Shown here: positions 36,420 through 53,357 of the stretch, piece after piece
Layout of the letters: every line of letters starts with the position of its first letter
How positions within the stretch are numbered: the stretch's first letter is position 1
NCBI RefSeq assembly: GCF_042477335.2
Contig: NC_091255.1
Coordinates: 16,966,501 to 17,030,500, forward strand
Origin: Ovis canadensis
Lineage: Eukaryota; Chordata; Mammalia; Artiodactyla; Bovidae
DNA: 64,000 nucleotides
Direction of reading: 5' to 3'
Notes under the pieces: generated by a model
What the model was told of the DNA's origin: nothing
Seen by the model: the letters and a program-made list of their open reading frames with translations, nothing else
Databases searched by the model: none
Program-made: the position numbers and the translations under genes

Positions 36420-36928
36420 TGGGGCCAAGGTCCCAGGCGGTGACATTTTCAAACAATCAATATCTCATTATTAACCATGATCACAACCTGATGTTTGCTT
36501 TTGGAGAAATGTTCAGCAGCAAGGGATACACATGCACTTTTCCGCATGTTTCAAGAGGTCTGAGATGCCAAATACCACAGTGACTGTTAAACAGTGTCCT
36601 GCCTGTGAGCAAACAGGAGGGAGTGGAGATAGATGGTGTATCTTTTTCATCTAAGCTGCTCACCCAAAACAAAGCATCCGTGGAAGCCACTGACCTTTCA
36701 CTAACTGCTGGAAGGAAAACGCTTGATAAATAATAAATGGACCACTACTGGATTTTGCTTAGAACCATCTTTTAATTAAAAGAACTAAGCGACTAGAAGG
36801 TCAGGTTACTGACATTTCAGTTCCAGTTCAGAAAAAGCATCAGTCGAGGGTAAAACTATACCCCAAATGTAATTTCATTGTCAGCTAGCATTTAAGGAAG
36901 ATCCCTTCTCTGTAATCTGCACCGATGG

Positions 36929-36962
36929 GCGGGGGGCTGGGCGGGGGGGGGGGGCGGGGGGA
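36929..36962. repeat. G-rich homopolymer-like tract
   Basis: Runs of 6, 3, 14 and 6 G separated by single C, CT or C bases. Fits an intramolecular G-quadruplex. Confidence 0.85.
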
Positions 36963-37696
36963 CCACGGCAGCGGCATTGGTAGGAGACTGAGCGCTTAAC
37001 TTCCTGCCTCCCTTGCCTTCCCCTAGCAACCTTTTAATTTTCATGCTGCAGCAATAAACACTTGTCTGGTTCAACCTCTCCACAGAAACTGCTCCAGTGC
37101 TGGGCTCATCCAATCAGAGACCCGCTTGCCACACTGAGCGCCACCCTGGGAGTGACAGGAAAGCCATTTCCTGTCTTTTCCACAGGAGGGCAAGTGCCCT
37201 TCCTCCATCAGCCAAGGTGACCTCCACCAAGTTGTTCACTGAACCTGCTCAGGCATCTGTCTCGTCGAGCCCCATCAAAAGCTCAGAATGCATGATTAAC
37301 CCAGCCAGTCAGTCTCCCACCTTTTGGCAGCTCTGGGATAGAGCTCAGGAGCAACATCCAACCCCACAGACACAGACACACACGCACACACACCCGACTC
37401 ACATTTCCTTGTTCCCAGCTCCGCAGGGCCAGCTTGCTTGCACTCTGAGCCTCCTGTCGCATGCCGCAGCTCCCAGGTAGTCAGGGAAAGGGACGGCCCA
37501 GTTCTGAGCCTAGAAGGACAAACGAGGCTGCACAACACGAGTGAGCCTCGTCTGGGTGCCCAAGAACAGAGGCGGGCATCAGGGCTGGCCTCAGAGAAAG
37601 CCTTATCCTCCTACTTGAATCGGATGATAAGGTTCTCATCCCACTCTGAAAAGAAAGAAGCCGGCGAGTGTCTTCAAGTCATTCAGCCGTCATTTA

Positions 37697-37917
37697 TTTT
37701 TGTTTATTTGACTGTGTCGGTCTTAGTGGCCGGTGGCACGTGGGATCTTGTCTTCGATGCGGTGATCTTCGTTGCCGCATTGGAGGTCTTTACTTGCTGC
37801 CATGCAAGATCTTTAGTTGCAGCATGTGGGATCCAGTTCCCTGACCAGGGATCGAACCCAGGGCCCCTGCACTGGGAGCGTGGAGTCTTAGCCACTAGAC
37901 CACCAGGGATGTCCCCA
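37697..37917 (-). mobile_element. CHR-2 type SINE
   Basis: Complement of CHR-2 with CTGACCAGGGATCGAACCCA. AGCC(G/A)T(C/T)ATTTA repeats flank it. Confidence 0.84.
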
Positions 37918-38024
37918 GCCATTATTTAGGGAGAGGGTATCCTAAGAAAACCAAGAATTCTTCGGAGGCACAGTCTTGCCTGTAATACCAGTTTCACTAT
38001 CAGAGAACAGGATATTGAGTATTA

Positions 38025-38490
38025 AACAAATGGTCCCCAATCTTACAACAGCTTGCTTACAATTTTTCAACTTTACAATGGTGTGAAAAATCTGCATGCC
38101 GTAGAAACTGTGCTTTGATTTTGGAACCTTGATCTTCTCCTAACCTAGCGATACGTACATGATACTCTCTTGTGATGCTGTCGGCCAGGCAAGCGCAAGG
38201 GTAAACAACCGATACTCTGACGACCATCCTGTTTCTCACTTTCAGTACAGTATTCAACAAACTGCATGAGATATTCAACACTTTATTATAAAATAAGCTT
38301 TGTCTTAGAGGATTCTGCCCAACTGTAGGATAATGGAAGTGTTCTGAGCATGTTTAAGGTAGGCTGGCCTAAATTCTGATGTAGAGGGGAGGTAGGTGTA
38401 TTAAATGCAATTTAAACTTATGATATTTTCAGCTTATGATTTGTTTGTGGGAACTTCACCCCATCATAAGTTAAGGAAGACTACACAAAA
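38025..38490 (-). mobile_element. Tigger-like (Tc1/mariner) non-autonomous DNA transposon
   Basis: GGTAAACAACCGATACTCTG, TCACTTTCAGTACAGTATTC and GCCCAACTGTAGGATAATGG match an old MITE family. The ends (TTACAATGGTG at the left, CCCCATCATAAGTTAAGGA at the right) are degenerate inverted repeats. The family name is a recollection, not a search result. Confidence 0.55.
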
Positions 38491-38548
38491 TTACAAAAAG
38501 AGTTGGGCTTGCCTTTTAAGGATACACGGTCAAGGATCAGTTCTACCC

Positions 38549-38692
38549 GCAGGACTTCTCCGGTGGTGCAGTTGTTAAGACGTCCCCTTCCAATGCAGGG
38601 GCTGGGAGTTTAATCCCTGGTCAGGGAGCTAAGGCACTAAATCCCACATGCCTCACAAATAAATAAATAAATAAAATAAAAGCAATATTGTG
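38549..38692 (+). mobile_element. CHR-type SINE, short
   Basis: AGGACTTCTCCGGTGGTGCA head, then a shortened body ending in an AAATAAATAAATA tail. Confidence 0.78.
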
Positions 38693-40110
38693 ACAAGTTC
38701 AATACAGGCTTTAAAAATGGTCCACATTTTTTAAAAAACCTTTAAAAGAAAAGTACCCAACAAAAGCAAACAAAGAACTGTATAAAACCTGGTAAATGCA
38801 GGACCACTGCAACAAGCCTCACTATTTAGACGCAGGAATACGCCAGACCTGTTTCCTTTGCTAACATTCTTACTCCCCAGTCCTAAGCACTCACCTGGTT
38901 CAGCTCCCACATCCTGCGTCTCCCTCCTCTTCCCTTGAAAGCTCATTCGTTCTCCTGGCTCCAGCCCTTCCCTGTGCTAAGGTTTCCTCCCCATCTCCCA
39001 GACCTCCATCCCGTAACTCTGTCTGCCTCTTGAATGCTGTCCTCTAACTCAGCTCTCTTCCCCGCCTTGACCTCTGTTAGTGATGTCACTATTCTTCCGG
39101 TACTTAGGTTGGCAAGCTTAGAGTCTCTGCCTCCAGGTGGGATGGCTGCAGAGACCGAAGTCTTTCTGACATGTTTCTTCCTCCCTCCCTCACTGCCCAC
39201 CCCCCACCCCATTCTGTCTGTCACATCTGGCCGAATCTTCCTTTGACCTGACACTGTCTTCACTATGTTATTTCTCTGCTCCAATCTTCTTACACCCACT
39301 CAACTCCTCTGTGTAGTTAGGGAGGCCACGGTGATCTGATCCCATCCTATCTGTTCAAACCTGTTTTCCACTGCTCCTCAAGAGAGTAATAAAGGTACCC
39401 ATCACACATATTACAAGTGAGTTTTGTGTTCATTCTCTCAAGTAATTCTCATAGTATTAACACTAACTGGAAGCCAAAAAGGCAAACACCATCCCTATTT
39501 CATAGTCAGACAGACCATGATGGGCTCAAGGTCACACCAGTAAAAGCTGGAAAAACCGGAACTAGAACCCAGACCTGCAGACGCATCTTGGGCAGATTTC
39601 ACTGTTCCTTGGCGGCAGCTCAGCAATCCCCCATGGAGGGCCCACTGCTGATTAACTGCTTCAGTGTGTACACATAGGATTTCTGCCCTTGTTCCCGCTC
39701 TGAGTGGGAAGAGGAGCGCTACCCTGGCATGGAAGACTGGGGCCAACCAGAGTACAAACAGAGGACCTGGGACTGCAGTGAGCACAGCCTGGAAGGGGCT
39801 CAGTGGGGGCTTGAGACCTGACGTGAATGTTAGTAAAGCTTTTGAGCACAGATACCATGTGAGAAGGCCAACGAATGGTTTTCAAAGACCGTGGTGGCAG
39901 GTAGGTGTTCTTGGCAGAAAAAGCAGCAGGCACACTTTCACATTCCTCCCACCCCCTCTTCAAGGCTCTCCAGGTCCTAGACTAGTCCAGGGCTGATCCC
40001 TCTTCCTGTCTCTCTACACTTCACTAATTCAAAAGGATTCCTGTTCATCTTGCTTTGAAAGTCACGTGATCTTCCCAACAACAAGAAGTTTCTTTAAGTT
40101 AAGAAAGAGG
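38693..40110. other. Intergenic stretch with an antisense MIR
   Basis: Mostly unique. 39420-39590 (CTCAAGGTCACACCAG) is an antisense MIR. No exon recognised. Confidence 0.5.
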
Positions 40111-40111
40111 T

Positions 40112-40325
40112 CATAGGACTTCCCTCCTAGTCCACTGGTTGAGAATCCACCTTGCTATGCAGGGGACATGGTCAGGGAACTAAGGTATCACGTGCTGCGG
40201 ACCAACTAAGCCTGCAGGCTGCAACTAGGCTCAGTGCACCGCAATGAAAGATACGGCATGACGCAGCGGAGACTCCCCCCCACCCCCAGCCGCGACTCAG
40301 ACCTGACGCAGCCAGATAAATGAGC
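40112..40325 (+). mobile_element. CHR-2 type SINE
   Basis: AGGACTTCCCTCCTAGTCCA head, ending GACGCAGCCAGATAAATGAG; diverged. Confidence 0.76.
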
Positions 40326-40449
40326 ACATTTCTAAAGAGAATGAGACCACTCTTCCACTCTCCAAACACTATAGGGACATGGTGACGACTTTTGTTCAGT
40401 GACCATGCGAAGAGTTCTGAATGCCTCAAGGAAGCCTCACACCTTTGAC

Positions 40450-40572
40450 CTTTTTTCCTTTTCTTTATTGGCATGCCACTCGGCTTGTGGGATTCCCCGA
40501 CCAGAGATTGCATCCAGGCCCTTGGCAGTGACAGCAGAGTCCTAACCACTGAATCACCAGGGAATTTCCTTG
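40450..40572 (-). mobile_element. CHR-type SINE, short
   Basis: CCCGACCAGAGATTGCATCC and ACCACTGAATCACCAGGGAA are the complement of the SINE head. Confidence 0.76.
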
Positions 40573-42114
40573 CTTTTTCTTTTTAAAGATTTTCCACCCT
40601 GGCTTCCTTGGAAGCCTACTTTTGGTCACCCACCCCCTCATCCAGGGACTGCCAGTGGGAAGGGAGCAGATGTTCAAGGATCCTTTTAGGGGGTTCCGTT
40701 CAGGGCAGTGGAGCTCCTAGGTTCTCTCTCCAGCTCCAGGTGGGTGGGTGGGGGTGCCGAGCACACTTCCAACTTAGCCCAGCAGCTCACGGACCTCCCC
40801 TCAAATCGTGGGACCCAACCTGGCTCTGCGTGAACTGATGCTTGGCACCACCACCCAGCTGCTCACAATGGCATCCCCTTTGACGGTTTTGATCACTGGG
40901 ATTCAACCTGAAGGCTTACTATGCATCCAGAGGGCCTGAGACGTGAAGCGGAGAACCAGGTATAGAGCACTACGCAGGATGTCCCCTTGTTCACACGCAA
41001 ACATATTTCTGGAAACAGGTGATAGTGGTGGCCTTACGGAAGGAAAAAGGGGAGGGTCAGGGGACACAGCGGGGAGGATGCTGGCTTTTCACCATGGGCA
41101 TAATTTTTAACCATGCAACCCATAAATTGTTAAGACGTTTTCACTATTACGACAAAGAAACTTTGTTGTAAATCCTAGAAGGTTTAGAAAGGTAACAAGT
41201 CGGCCCCGATTGTTCCTCTGAGAACAGAACAGTCTCTTCCAGCTGTTGAAATTCTTCTCCCAAGGCCTGGCCTGGTATTTGGCATCCAGTGTTGAATGGC
41301 CATAATCTACTTCCCCATCTAAATGCAAAGCATTCCCTAAACAAGAGGAACAAAGACAAAGGTAGGGGGTAGGGGAAGTAATATGGCTGAGAATGGCTTT
41401 TGCCTCGTATACTCCTTGACCTTCCATGACCTGAGTACTGCTTGCAAGGTGTCTGGATGGTGGGATGTGGGCCCTGCCCCTAACCTACCAGGAGACAGAA
41501 GACACTGTGCACAAAGAATAGGGGAAGAAAGCTACATGGGTTTGAAAGGAAGAAGTTTCTGAAGAAGCTCATTAATAATGGCTGAGGAGTATTTATTCAG
41601 CAAAAGATAAGAAAATGAATGAAGCAGGAGAGCTTGATACCAGGGAGGCAGGTGGATGGGGGTGGGGAGCGTCATCCCTCTCGGAAGCTCAGGTACCTAC
41701 AGAGACATCATCTGAATTCATTTTTCAGCTAGATGTGATCAGTCATTCATTCAAGAAATCTTTCCTGAGCAGCCTACTATGTGCAGGTCTGCGCTGTCTC
41801 CAGCACTCAATTCATGAGATTGTAGTTCTGACCTTACTTCATCATCAGTGATAGGTCCTTGCTCTTACTGCAAAGCGCAAGTCAGCCTGGCCTCTCAAGC
41901 AAACAGTACAAAGATTATTCACAGACAGAAACAGCTGGCCAGGGAACCACATGTGATATGGGAGCGACAGTCGGATGGCCTCGAGAAAAGGAACGGACCA
42001 GAGAATCACATGTGAACACAAGGCTCCAAGCAAGCCAACTCAGAGTGAATCTCGTTCAAACAATGCTTATAAAGGTTTTCTCATGCTATTGACAATTTTT
42101 GAGTAAATTTACTT
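40573..42114. other. Intergenic DNA downstream of MRPS23
   Basis: Unassigned except a possible L1 3' remnant near 40980-41100. No coding exon recognised. Confidence 0.45.
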
Positions 42115-47340
<5,226 letters not shown>

Positions 47341-47689
47341 GCCTGCGGCAGGTAAAGTGGGAGAAAGTCGCGGGCCGAGCCACCGATCGCAGTGCCCGGG
47401 TTGCGGCTTCAACGGGAGGGCGGGGCCAGGCAGAAGCAAAGGATGGCCGAATCCCCGCACCCTCGGCTACTCGCCAGGCTCAGACAGGAGCACTCGATAG
47501 CCGAGCCGCCAGGGCGGGAGAGAGCCACAGCCGGGCAAAAGCAATACATGACCGATCCAGGGGAGGGGTTAATTGTCGCTTTACCCTTTCTGGCCACCGC
47601 TGCCTTCAAGGAACGAGGGAAGATGATGGGGAGGGAGTAGGGAGAGGCAGCCTAGGTCCTGAGGGAGCCAACAAGGCCAGGAATTCATA

Positions 47690-48178
47690 AGGCAGAGATC
47701 AGAGATCACCAGCTCTAGGCTCCGTCTGCGACTCATTTTGGTTGGAGTCACATGTGGTGACCCAAGGACGGAAGAGCAGATAACCAAGGAGGGTCTTGGA
47801 ACGCAGGAACGGAAAAACCAGACCCTCATCGTCCTCCCCTCGCCCACGGTGTAACTATTAATGGAACAGTATAACCTGTCTCGCCTCCTGCCCCGTAGGG
47901 GGGAGGCATTTGCCCTACTCTTTCCCCCATCCAGTATAGGAGCCTCATCCAATCAGCAAATGCCCCGCAAGACCCCTATCGCACTCCTTGTACCCTGGCT
48001 ATAAAAGTGGACTAAGGACCCCCCTGAACTGAACTGAAGGACCCCCCTCCCCATTCAAGGTCGGTTCTCCCTTGAATTGGCTCGCCGTTCTAACAGCATC
48101 TCCCACTCTAATAAGCTTTATTCTTCTTTCATTCTGTCTAATGTCTGGAAATTCTTTTCCAACCCGCGCCACGATATC
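47690..48178 (+). mobile_element. Solo LTR (fragment) of an endogenous retrovirus, probably class I
   Basis: This stretch has an LTR-type promoter layout on the plus strand: a CCAAT box at 47949-47953 and a TATAAA at 48000-48005. A U5-like pyrimidine-rich part with an AATAAG-type poly(A) region near 48107 follows. No gag, pol or env reading frame flanks it, so it is a solo LTR or fragment. The outer ends are uncertain; I chose them from the change in base composition. It points away from MRPS23, whose start codon is about 400 bp from its left edge. Confidence 0.55.
48026..48036 (+). mobile_element. Tail-only BovB/Bov-SINE type insertion
   Basis: Eleven bases, GAACTGAACTG, match the TGAAC-type tandem tail of BovB. 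They are flanked by perfect 12-bp direct repeats AAGGACCCCCCT at 48014-48025 and 48037-48048. This is the form expected of a retroposition that copied only the 3' tail. Confidence 0.5.
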
Positions 48179-48469
48179 ACGGTCTACGCAGAAGGAAACC
48201 GAGCCCCGTGGAGGGACGTCACCAGACCAGGGTCACTCTGGAGCCCAAGCCTCCTTCCTGCATCTCCTGCCCTTAAGCGCTCCCCACTAAACCCTTAGGC
48301 CCTGAAGCGCCACCTGCATCCGGTCGCTGCAGACAGCTAGTGTCTTCTCCCCTGGAGGCGTCGCTAGCTAGCTGCTCCTTGGAGCTTGAAAAGTGAAAGT
48401 GTCCGGAACAAACAAATTCCGAGAAGGAAACTCAAAAATCTGGGGGAAATACACTCTCAGGATAACCTT

Positions 48470-48860
48470 TTAGCCCAATAATCATACTTCGCGTAAAGTA
48501 TCCTGTAGAAATTAAAGCACAGTTTCACAAGGATATTTGTGCAAGGACCGTCGCTGCAGCATTGTTTGTAATGCACCCTCCCATCCATCGAATGGGAAAT
48601 GGCTGGAAAACTATGCTTCATATAATCTGTGGAGTCTTATGCAGCTATTAACACCAACGAGCTAGACCCACATGTATTGCCGTAGACGAATGCCCGTGAC
48701 TTACTGTAAAATGAAAAAGGAACTCGCAGAGAAGCATCTTTAACCTGCTACAAGGAGAACGTTTTCCAGTGTTTGTGTTTGCATGGAGATAGAAACTATG
48801 TGGAAAGGCGCCCATGGGCTGTGAAAGTTGATGATCTCCAGTGAGATTGCAGGAGGGGAA
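48470..48860 (+). mobile_element. L1M 3' UTR remnant
   Basis: GCAGCATTGTTTGTAATGCA, TGGAGTCTTATGCAGCTATT and GACTTACTGTAAAATGAAAA are typical of an L1M 3' UTR. Confidence 0.55.
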
Positions 48861-48927
48861 GAGAGACTTTTTTTCTTTATGTGTCCTTCAGAGTTTGACC
48901 TGTGAAGAGTCTATATTCATGGGTGTT

Positions 48928-49256
48928 TTTTTTTAAGACAGAGGTCTTCTGGGGCGGTGGGGGCAGCTGTGCTGGGTCCCCATTGGTGTGTGGCTTTCTC
49001 TGGTTGCAGCTGAGTAGGGGCTGCTCTGGTTGTGCCGTGAGGGCTTCTCATTCTGCAGCTCCTCTTGTCGTGGGACACAGGCTCTAGGGCGTTCAGGCCG
49101 CAGTCATTGCAGCTCCCTGGCTCCAGAGCGCCGGCTCAGCGGTTGTGGCACACGGGCTTGGTTGCTCCCACGCCTGTGGGATCTTCCCAGGCCAGGGATC
49201 AAACCCGTTTCTCCTGCACTGCAGTGGATTCTTTACCACGGAGCTGCCAGGGAAGC
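48928..49256 (-). mobile_element. CHR-2 type SINE
   Basis: Long antisense copy with GGCCAGGGATCAAACCCGTT and CCACGGAGCTGCCAGGGAAG, next to a BovB 3' fragment. Confidence 0.84.
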
Positions 49257-49289
49257 CCCTGCATTCACTTCTGAACTTTTGAATCTAAG

Positions 49290-49500
49290 GGAAAAGCTCT
49301 TGGGAAAGACTCTGATGTGGGGAAAGATTGAAGGCAAAAGAAGAGGGCGGCAAAGGATGAGACAATTGGATAGCATCACCGATTCAGTAAACATGAACTT
49401 AGGCAAACTCCAGAAGATAGTGAGGGGCAGGGAGGACTGGCGTGCTGCAGTCCATGGGGTCGCAAAGAGTCAGACATGACTTAGTCAACAGAACAACAAC
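49290..49500 (+). mobile_element. BovB LINE 3' end fragment
   Basis: Matches the last 200 or so bases of BovB, ending GGTCGCAAAGAGTCAGACAT and an ACAACAACAA tail. It directly follows an antisense CHR-2 SINE. Confidence 0.78.
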
Positions 49501-50405
49501 AAATCCAAGGAAATGTTTTGAATCACGTACATACAAGCTCTCTCTCAGGAGTCCAGTATCTTTATCAGCAAGAAAAAGTGTCAAGCCATCCCAGAGTCCT
49601 CTTCTAGGAGGCTGGTGAGGTGCAGGAGGGGATTGTCTCATAAGCTGTTACTGTGTCTTTGTGTTATCTCACTGAATCCACACACCTATCCACAAGCGGC
49701 TGTTGTTATCCTCATTATAGATGAGAATGTGAGGCCACAGGGGGTTAAGTTACTTGTCTGATAAGTAACAGTCAAAGCTAGGCCTCCAGCCCCGCCTGGG
49801 TACTTTCTGGGACTCCACAATGCCCCTTACCGGTGCCTCCAGCTGGAGACTGGTGGGCTGAGGAAGACAGGCAAAACAGGCCCCAGGGGCCGGGGACAGG
49901 CTGATCTGAGGCCAGGGGCTGAGAGCGGGGTTTCACGGCTGCCTTGGGACCCTCTGGAACAGGGAAGAGACAGCATAGGCCTGGCCGCTGGGCCGAGCAT
50001 GAAGTCCTAGGCAGGTCTGTAAGACCTTGCTCTAGGAAGCGTAAACACGCTCCCAGCTAAATATAGTCTTTCCAGGCTTCAAAACAAGCTTCTAATTCTG
50101 TCCAAGTCAGAGCCAGCTGCCAACCCCGACCACAGACACACTTCCCTTCTCCCACTCAGGCCTGCCCCGCGGGCCACCGCCATCACCCAGTTACTGCTGC
50201 TAAAGAATGAGAAGGGCTCATTCCAAGTTCAGGGAGGGGAGCCAAAGACCCAAACCGTCTGTGGGGGAGGGATTGCAAGGGGGCAGTTTTCTCTTGAGAT
50301 CTTCTTCGGGAAGTCCCTTCCTCTTCTGAGCCTTCAAAGTTTCCCCTCCAGCATCCTATTTCATGCTTCTGTAACTGAGAACAGAATATTAATGGGTAGA
50401 GTAAG
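49501..50405. other. Intergenic stretch with an antisense MIR
   Basis: 49670-49800 (GATGAGAATGTGAGGCCACA) is a MIR. The rest is unassigned, with no exon. Confidence 0.5.
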
Positions 50406-50407
50406 GG

Positions 50408-50666
50408 TGGGCTTTCCAGGTGGGGCTACTGGGAAAGAAGCCGCTTGCCAATGCAGGAGACATAAGAGATTCCGGTTCAAGCTGATCTCTGGGTCGGGAA
50501 GATCCCCTGGAGGAGAAAAATGGCAACTCACTCCAGTGTTCTTGCCTGGAGAATCCCATGGACAGAGGATCCTGGCGGGTTACGGTCCATGGCGTCACAA
50601 AGAGTCAGACACGACTGAAGTGACTTAGCACACACACATGCACACACACACACACACACACACACC
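50408..50666 (+). mobile_element. Bov-tA SINE with (CA)n tail
   Basis: Head GGGCTTTCCAGGTGGGGCTA and BovA to CAAAGAGTCAGACACGACTG. The tail is a CA microsatellite at about 50629-50666. Confidence 0.86.
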
Positions 50667-50950
50667 CCAAGATGGATTGGGAAGCCTCTGAGCCTGCAAG
50701 GGGAAGTGTGCACTCCCGTGAGCATTCGCTCTTCACGCAGGAGAAGCTAGGGGCAAGCAGAATGGACAGTAAGGGTTTTCTGTCTCCTTACCCAGGCCTC
50801 TCAAGGCTGCAAAAGCTGATGCACCCACGCCAGGCACCACTCTAGAGACCTGGATTGTCTCCTCCCATTGTTCAACTCCCTGAGGCCATCGGTCAGGTCC
50901 TGACTGTCGTACAGATGAGAGACTAGAGCTTGTAAACTCCAAAAGGCCAT

Positions 50951-51083
50951 GCTTGCTGCGCGCTCAGTCACTTCAGTTGTGTCCGACTCTTTGCGCCCCC
51001 ATGGACCGTAACCCGCCAGGCCCCTCTGCCCATGGGATTCTCCAGTCAAGAGCAGTGGAGTGGGTCGCCATGCCCTCCTCCAG
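50951..51083 (-). mobile_element. Bov-A unit
   Basis: Antisense BovA from GCTTGCTGCGCGCTCAGTCA to CCATGCCCTCCTCCAG. Perfect 12-bp duplications CCAAAAGGCCAT (50939-50950; 51084-51095). Confidence 0.9.
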
Positions 51084-51576
51084 CCAAAAGGCCATATTCC
51101 TTCCATGACACCACTCAGCCCCATTTTGTCCCACCGTATCACACGGTAGATGTGCCCACTAATCCTAGCATCTTGGGGACTCAGGTAACTTTTCAAGACT
51201 CTTTCCCCAGCTGACATCTGTCAGCTATCTAAGTGGCCTGTTGCCAGATTAAAAGCGACCGTTCGTGTAAAGCACGAATCACAGTGCCTGGCACACGGCG
51301 GGGGCTGGTGAGTAACAAACAAGCCTAGTGGCTGTCACGGCCTCACTCTTGCGGTCATGTCCTGTAATCCACTGATTGCCACCTGAGACTTTAGCCTTTT
51401 GATACTGTTTCATAGATCACCTTAATGTTTTCTTCTCTTGTTAAATGATCCATTTGTCCCAGAAACATTTCGGCACCTACCTGACCCGGTGCTGAGTCCT
51501 GGAGAAACTGGCTGTCTGGAGAGGAAGACAAGAGAGGGAAATCCATAATTGATGTCATACGCTGAATAATTTATTG

Positions 51577-51950
51577 ACACTGTTGACTGGCTCGGGCTGC
51601 CATAACAAAAGACGACAGGACAAATGCCTTGAACAACAGAAATCTATTGTCTCACGGTTCTGGAGGCTGGAAGTCAAGAGATCAAGGTGTTGGCAGGGTT
51701 AGTTTCTGCAGAGGTCTCCCTCCCGGGTTTGGAGACAGCTGTCATCTCCCCCGAGCTTCACACGGTCTTCCCTTTGTGTGAGTCTGTGTCCTCTGCTATG
51801 ACCTCACCACACTGGATTCTGGCCCAAACTAATGACTTCATTTTAACTTAAATGCCTCTTTAAAGAGGCTATCTCCAAACACAGTCACATCCTGAGGTAC
51901 TGGGACCTCCGCGAATGAATTTTGGAGGAACACAATTCAGCCCACACCCC
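51577..51950 (-). mobile_element. MaLR (MLT1-type) LTR, antisense
   Basis: GCTGCCATAACAAAAGACGA, TCTCACGGTTCTGGAGGCTG and GGAGGAACACAATTCAGCCC are the best-preserved MLT1-like copy in the window. Confidence 0.7.
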
Positions 51951-53355
51951 TGAGCAGCAAGTACTTGTACTGAATATTTCCATTTTCCCTCCCAGGGCCA
52001 CACCCTCTCTGTGTCCTTCTCACCCTGCTCTGTACGCCCGGAGGCTGACTTCTAGGACTGCATCCTCCAGCCCCTTGCCCTCTGCTCCCAGTCGGGTTCC
52101 AGTTATCACCAATGGGTGGCATTGGCCTGGGACAGGGAAGAAGAAGGAGATAGAAGTTGCTCCCCACCCCTGCCATCGCCCCCTCCCTGTACAGTCCAGG
52201 ACCATAAAGTCTGCAGGGCAGCCTCTTCATGCCCAGCTCTCCCCAGCTTCCAGCCTTTGTCACCTCCCTTCCCTTTAGGCCTTGACACGGCCAACTGTGC
52301 CCGTCTGTGCCAGCTGTAGGGGCCAGGCCACCCTGGTGACTTCCCTACACTCTGCCCACATCTTTGTAATTAGTGCCCAGGAGTTTGTCTGTCTGAAAGA
52401 AAGAGCTTTTCCAGTGGCAGAACAGCTTTGGCAAGTCGATGAAATCCTGATCACTGCTGCTCGCCTTTGGTGGGGGGCCAGGGTCAGGGAGCAGCTAGCT
52501 GTTGCTTTGAGAGAGGAGGCAAGCAAGGACATACATTCAGTCCACAGGACAGGGCCCAGGAAGGTGAAGCGCATGGAGGCGGGCGGGTCCTCAAGGAAGC
52601 AGCAGGAGGGTCCCCTCTCACCTCCTGGCCCAAACCCTCCCTGATTTGAGGCCCACGCCTCCACTTCCTCTCACAGTCAGCCGGGAAGGTGTGTCAGGCC
52701 AGCACACACTCCACCGGACTGCTGTGTCCCCGGGGCCTGTTCACTCCCTCAGCTTATCGCTCCCATATGGCCTGCCTGGTGTTGTAACACTGCTTGTCTG
52801 AGTCTGGGCCTCTTTGAAGCAGCAACCAGGATGCTTATCTCTGCCTCCTGACACCCAGCCTGGTGCTGAGCCTAGAGCTGACTCTTTGAAAGAATTTCCT
52901 CCTTGAACAGCACCGAGAAATAAAACCAAGATAGGGCAAATGAGGATGCGGTGATCTCAGCGCTCCTCACTGGAGGCCTTCCCTGGGTACACCCAGCGCT
53001 CCTCGCTGGAGGCCTTCCCTGGGTACACCCATGGGGAGAAAGCTGTGGTTCAGTGGAAGCAGTCCTCCACCCCATCATGCCCTGGCTCACTTCCAGTCCC
53101 GGCTGTCTTCTGTGCCTCACTGACAGATCCCTTTTACAAACCTCTGGGCCTCAGCTTTGTCATCTGTGAAATGGGCAACATCATAGCACCCACCACATAG
53201 CCTTGTTGTAAGGAGTCAGGGCACTCCCTTTAAGCACTGCAAAGTGCTTAAAACCATGCCCGGTATATAGTAATTGCTCAACAAATAGGAGTAATGATGA
53301 TAATGACTTCTGACCATTCCATGCCTAAGAGCAATAAATCACAACTTATTCAGTC
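51951..53355. other. Intergenic stretch with a tandem duplication and a MIR
   Basis: No exon recognised. A plus-strand MIR lies at about 53140-53305 (GCTTTGTCATCTGTGAAATG; TAATTGCTCAACAAATAG). The 36-bp duplication at 52958 is listed separately. Confidence 0.5.
52958..53029. repeat. 36-bp tandem duplication, two copies
   Basis: Units start CAGCGCTCCTC at 52958 and 52994 and differ at a single base. Confidence 0.93.
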
Positions 53356-53357
53356 GT

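Larger units (their letters stand above)
35520..37690. other. Intergenic stretch with MIR, CTCF motif and G-run
   Basis: No gene recognised. An antisense MIR lies at about 35870-36050 (GATAAGGAAACTGAGGCACA). The CTCF motif at 36401 and the G-run at 36929 are listed separately. Confidence 0.5.

Noticed and set aside
47352-47690. Continuation of the plus-strand frame beyond the donor at 47351 (total 145 codons)
   Set aside because: It runs through CpG-rich promoter DNA into the LTR and has random-looking composition. Only the first 20 codons plus donor seemed worth reporting.
48303-48321. Possible CTCF motif (GCGCCACCTGCAT)
   Set aside because: The right half fits, but the CC dinucleotide and following C of the consensus are missing on the other half.
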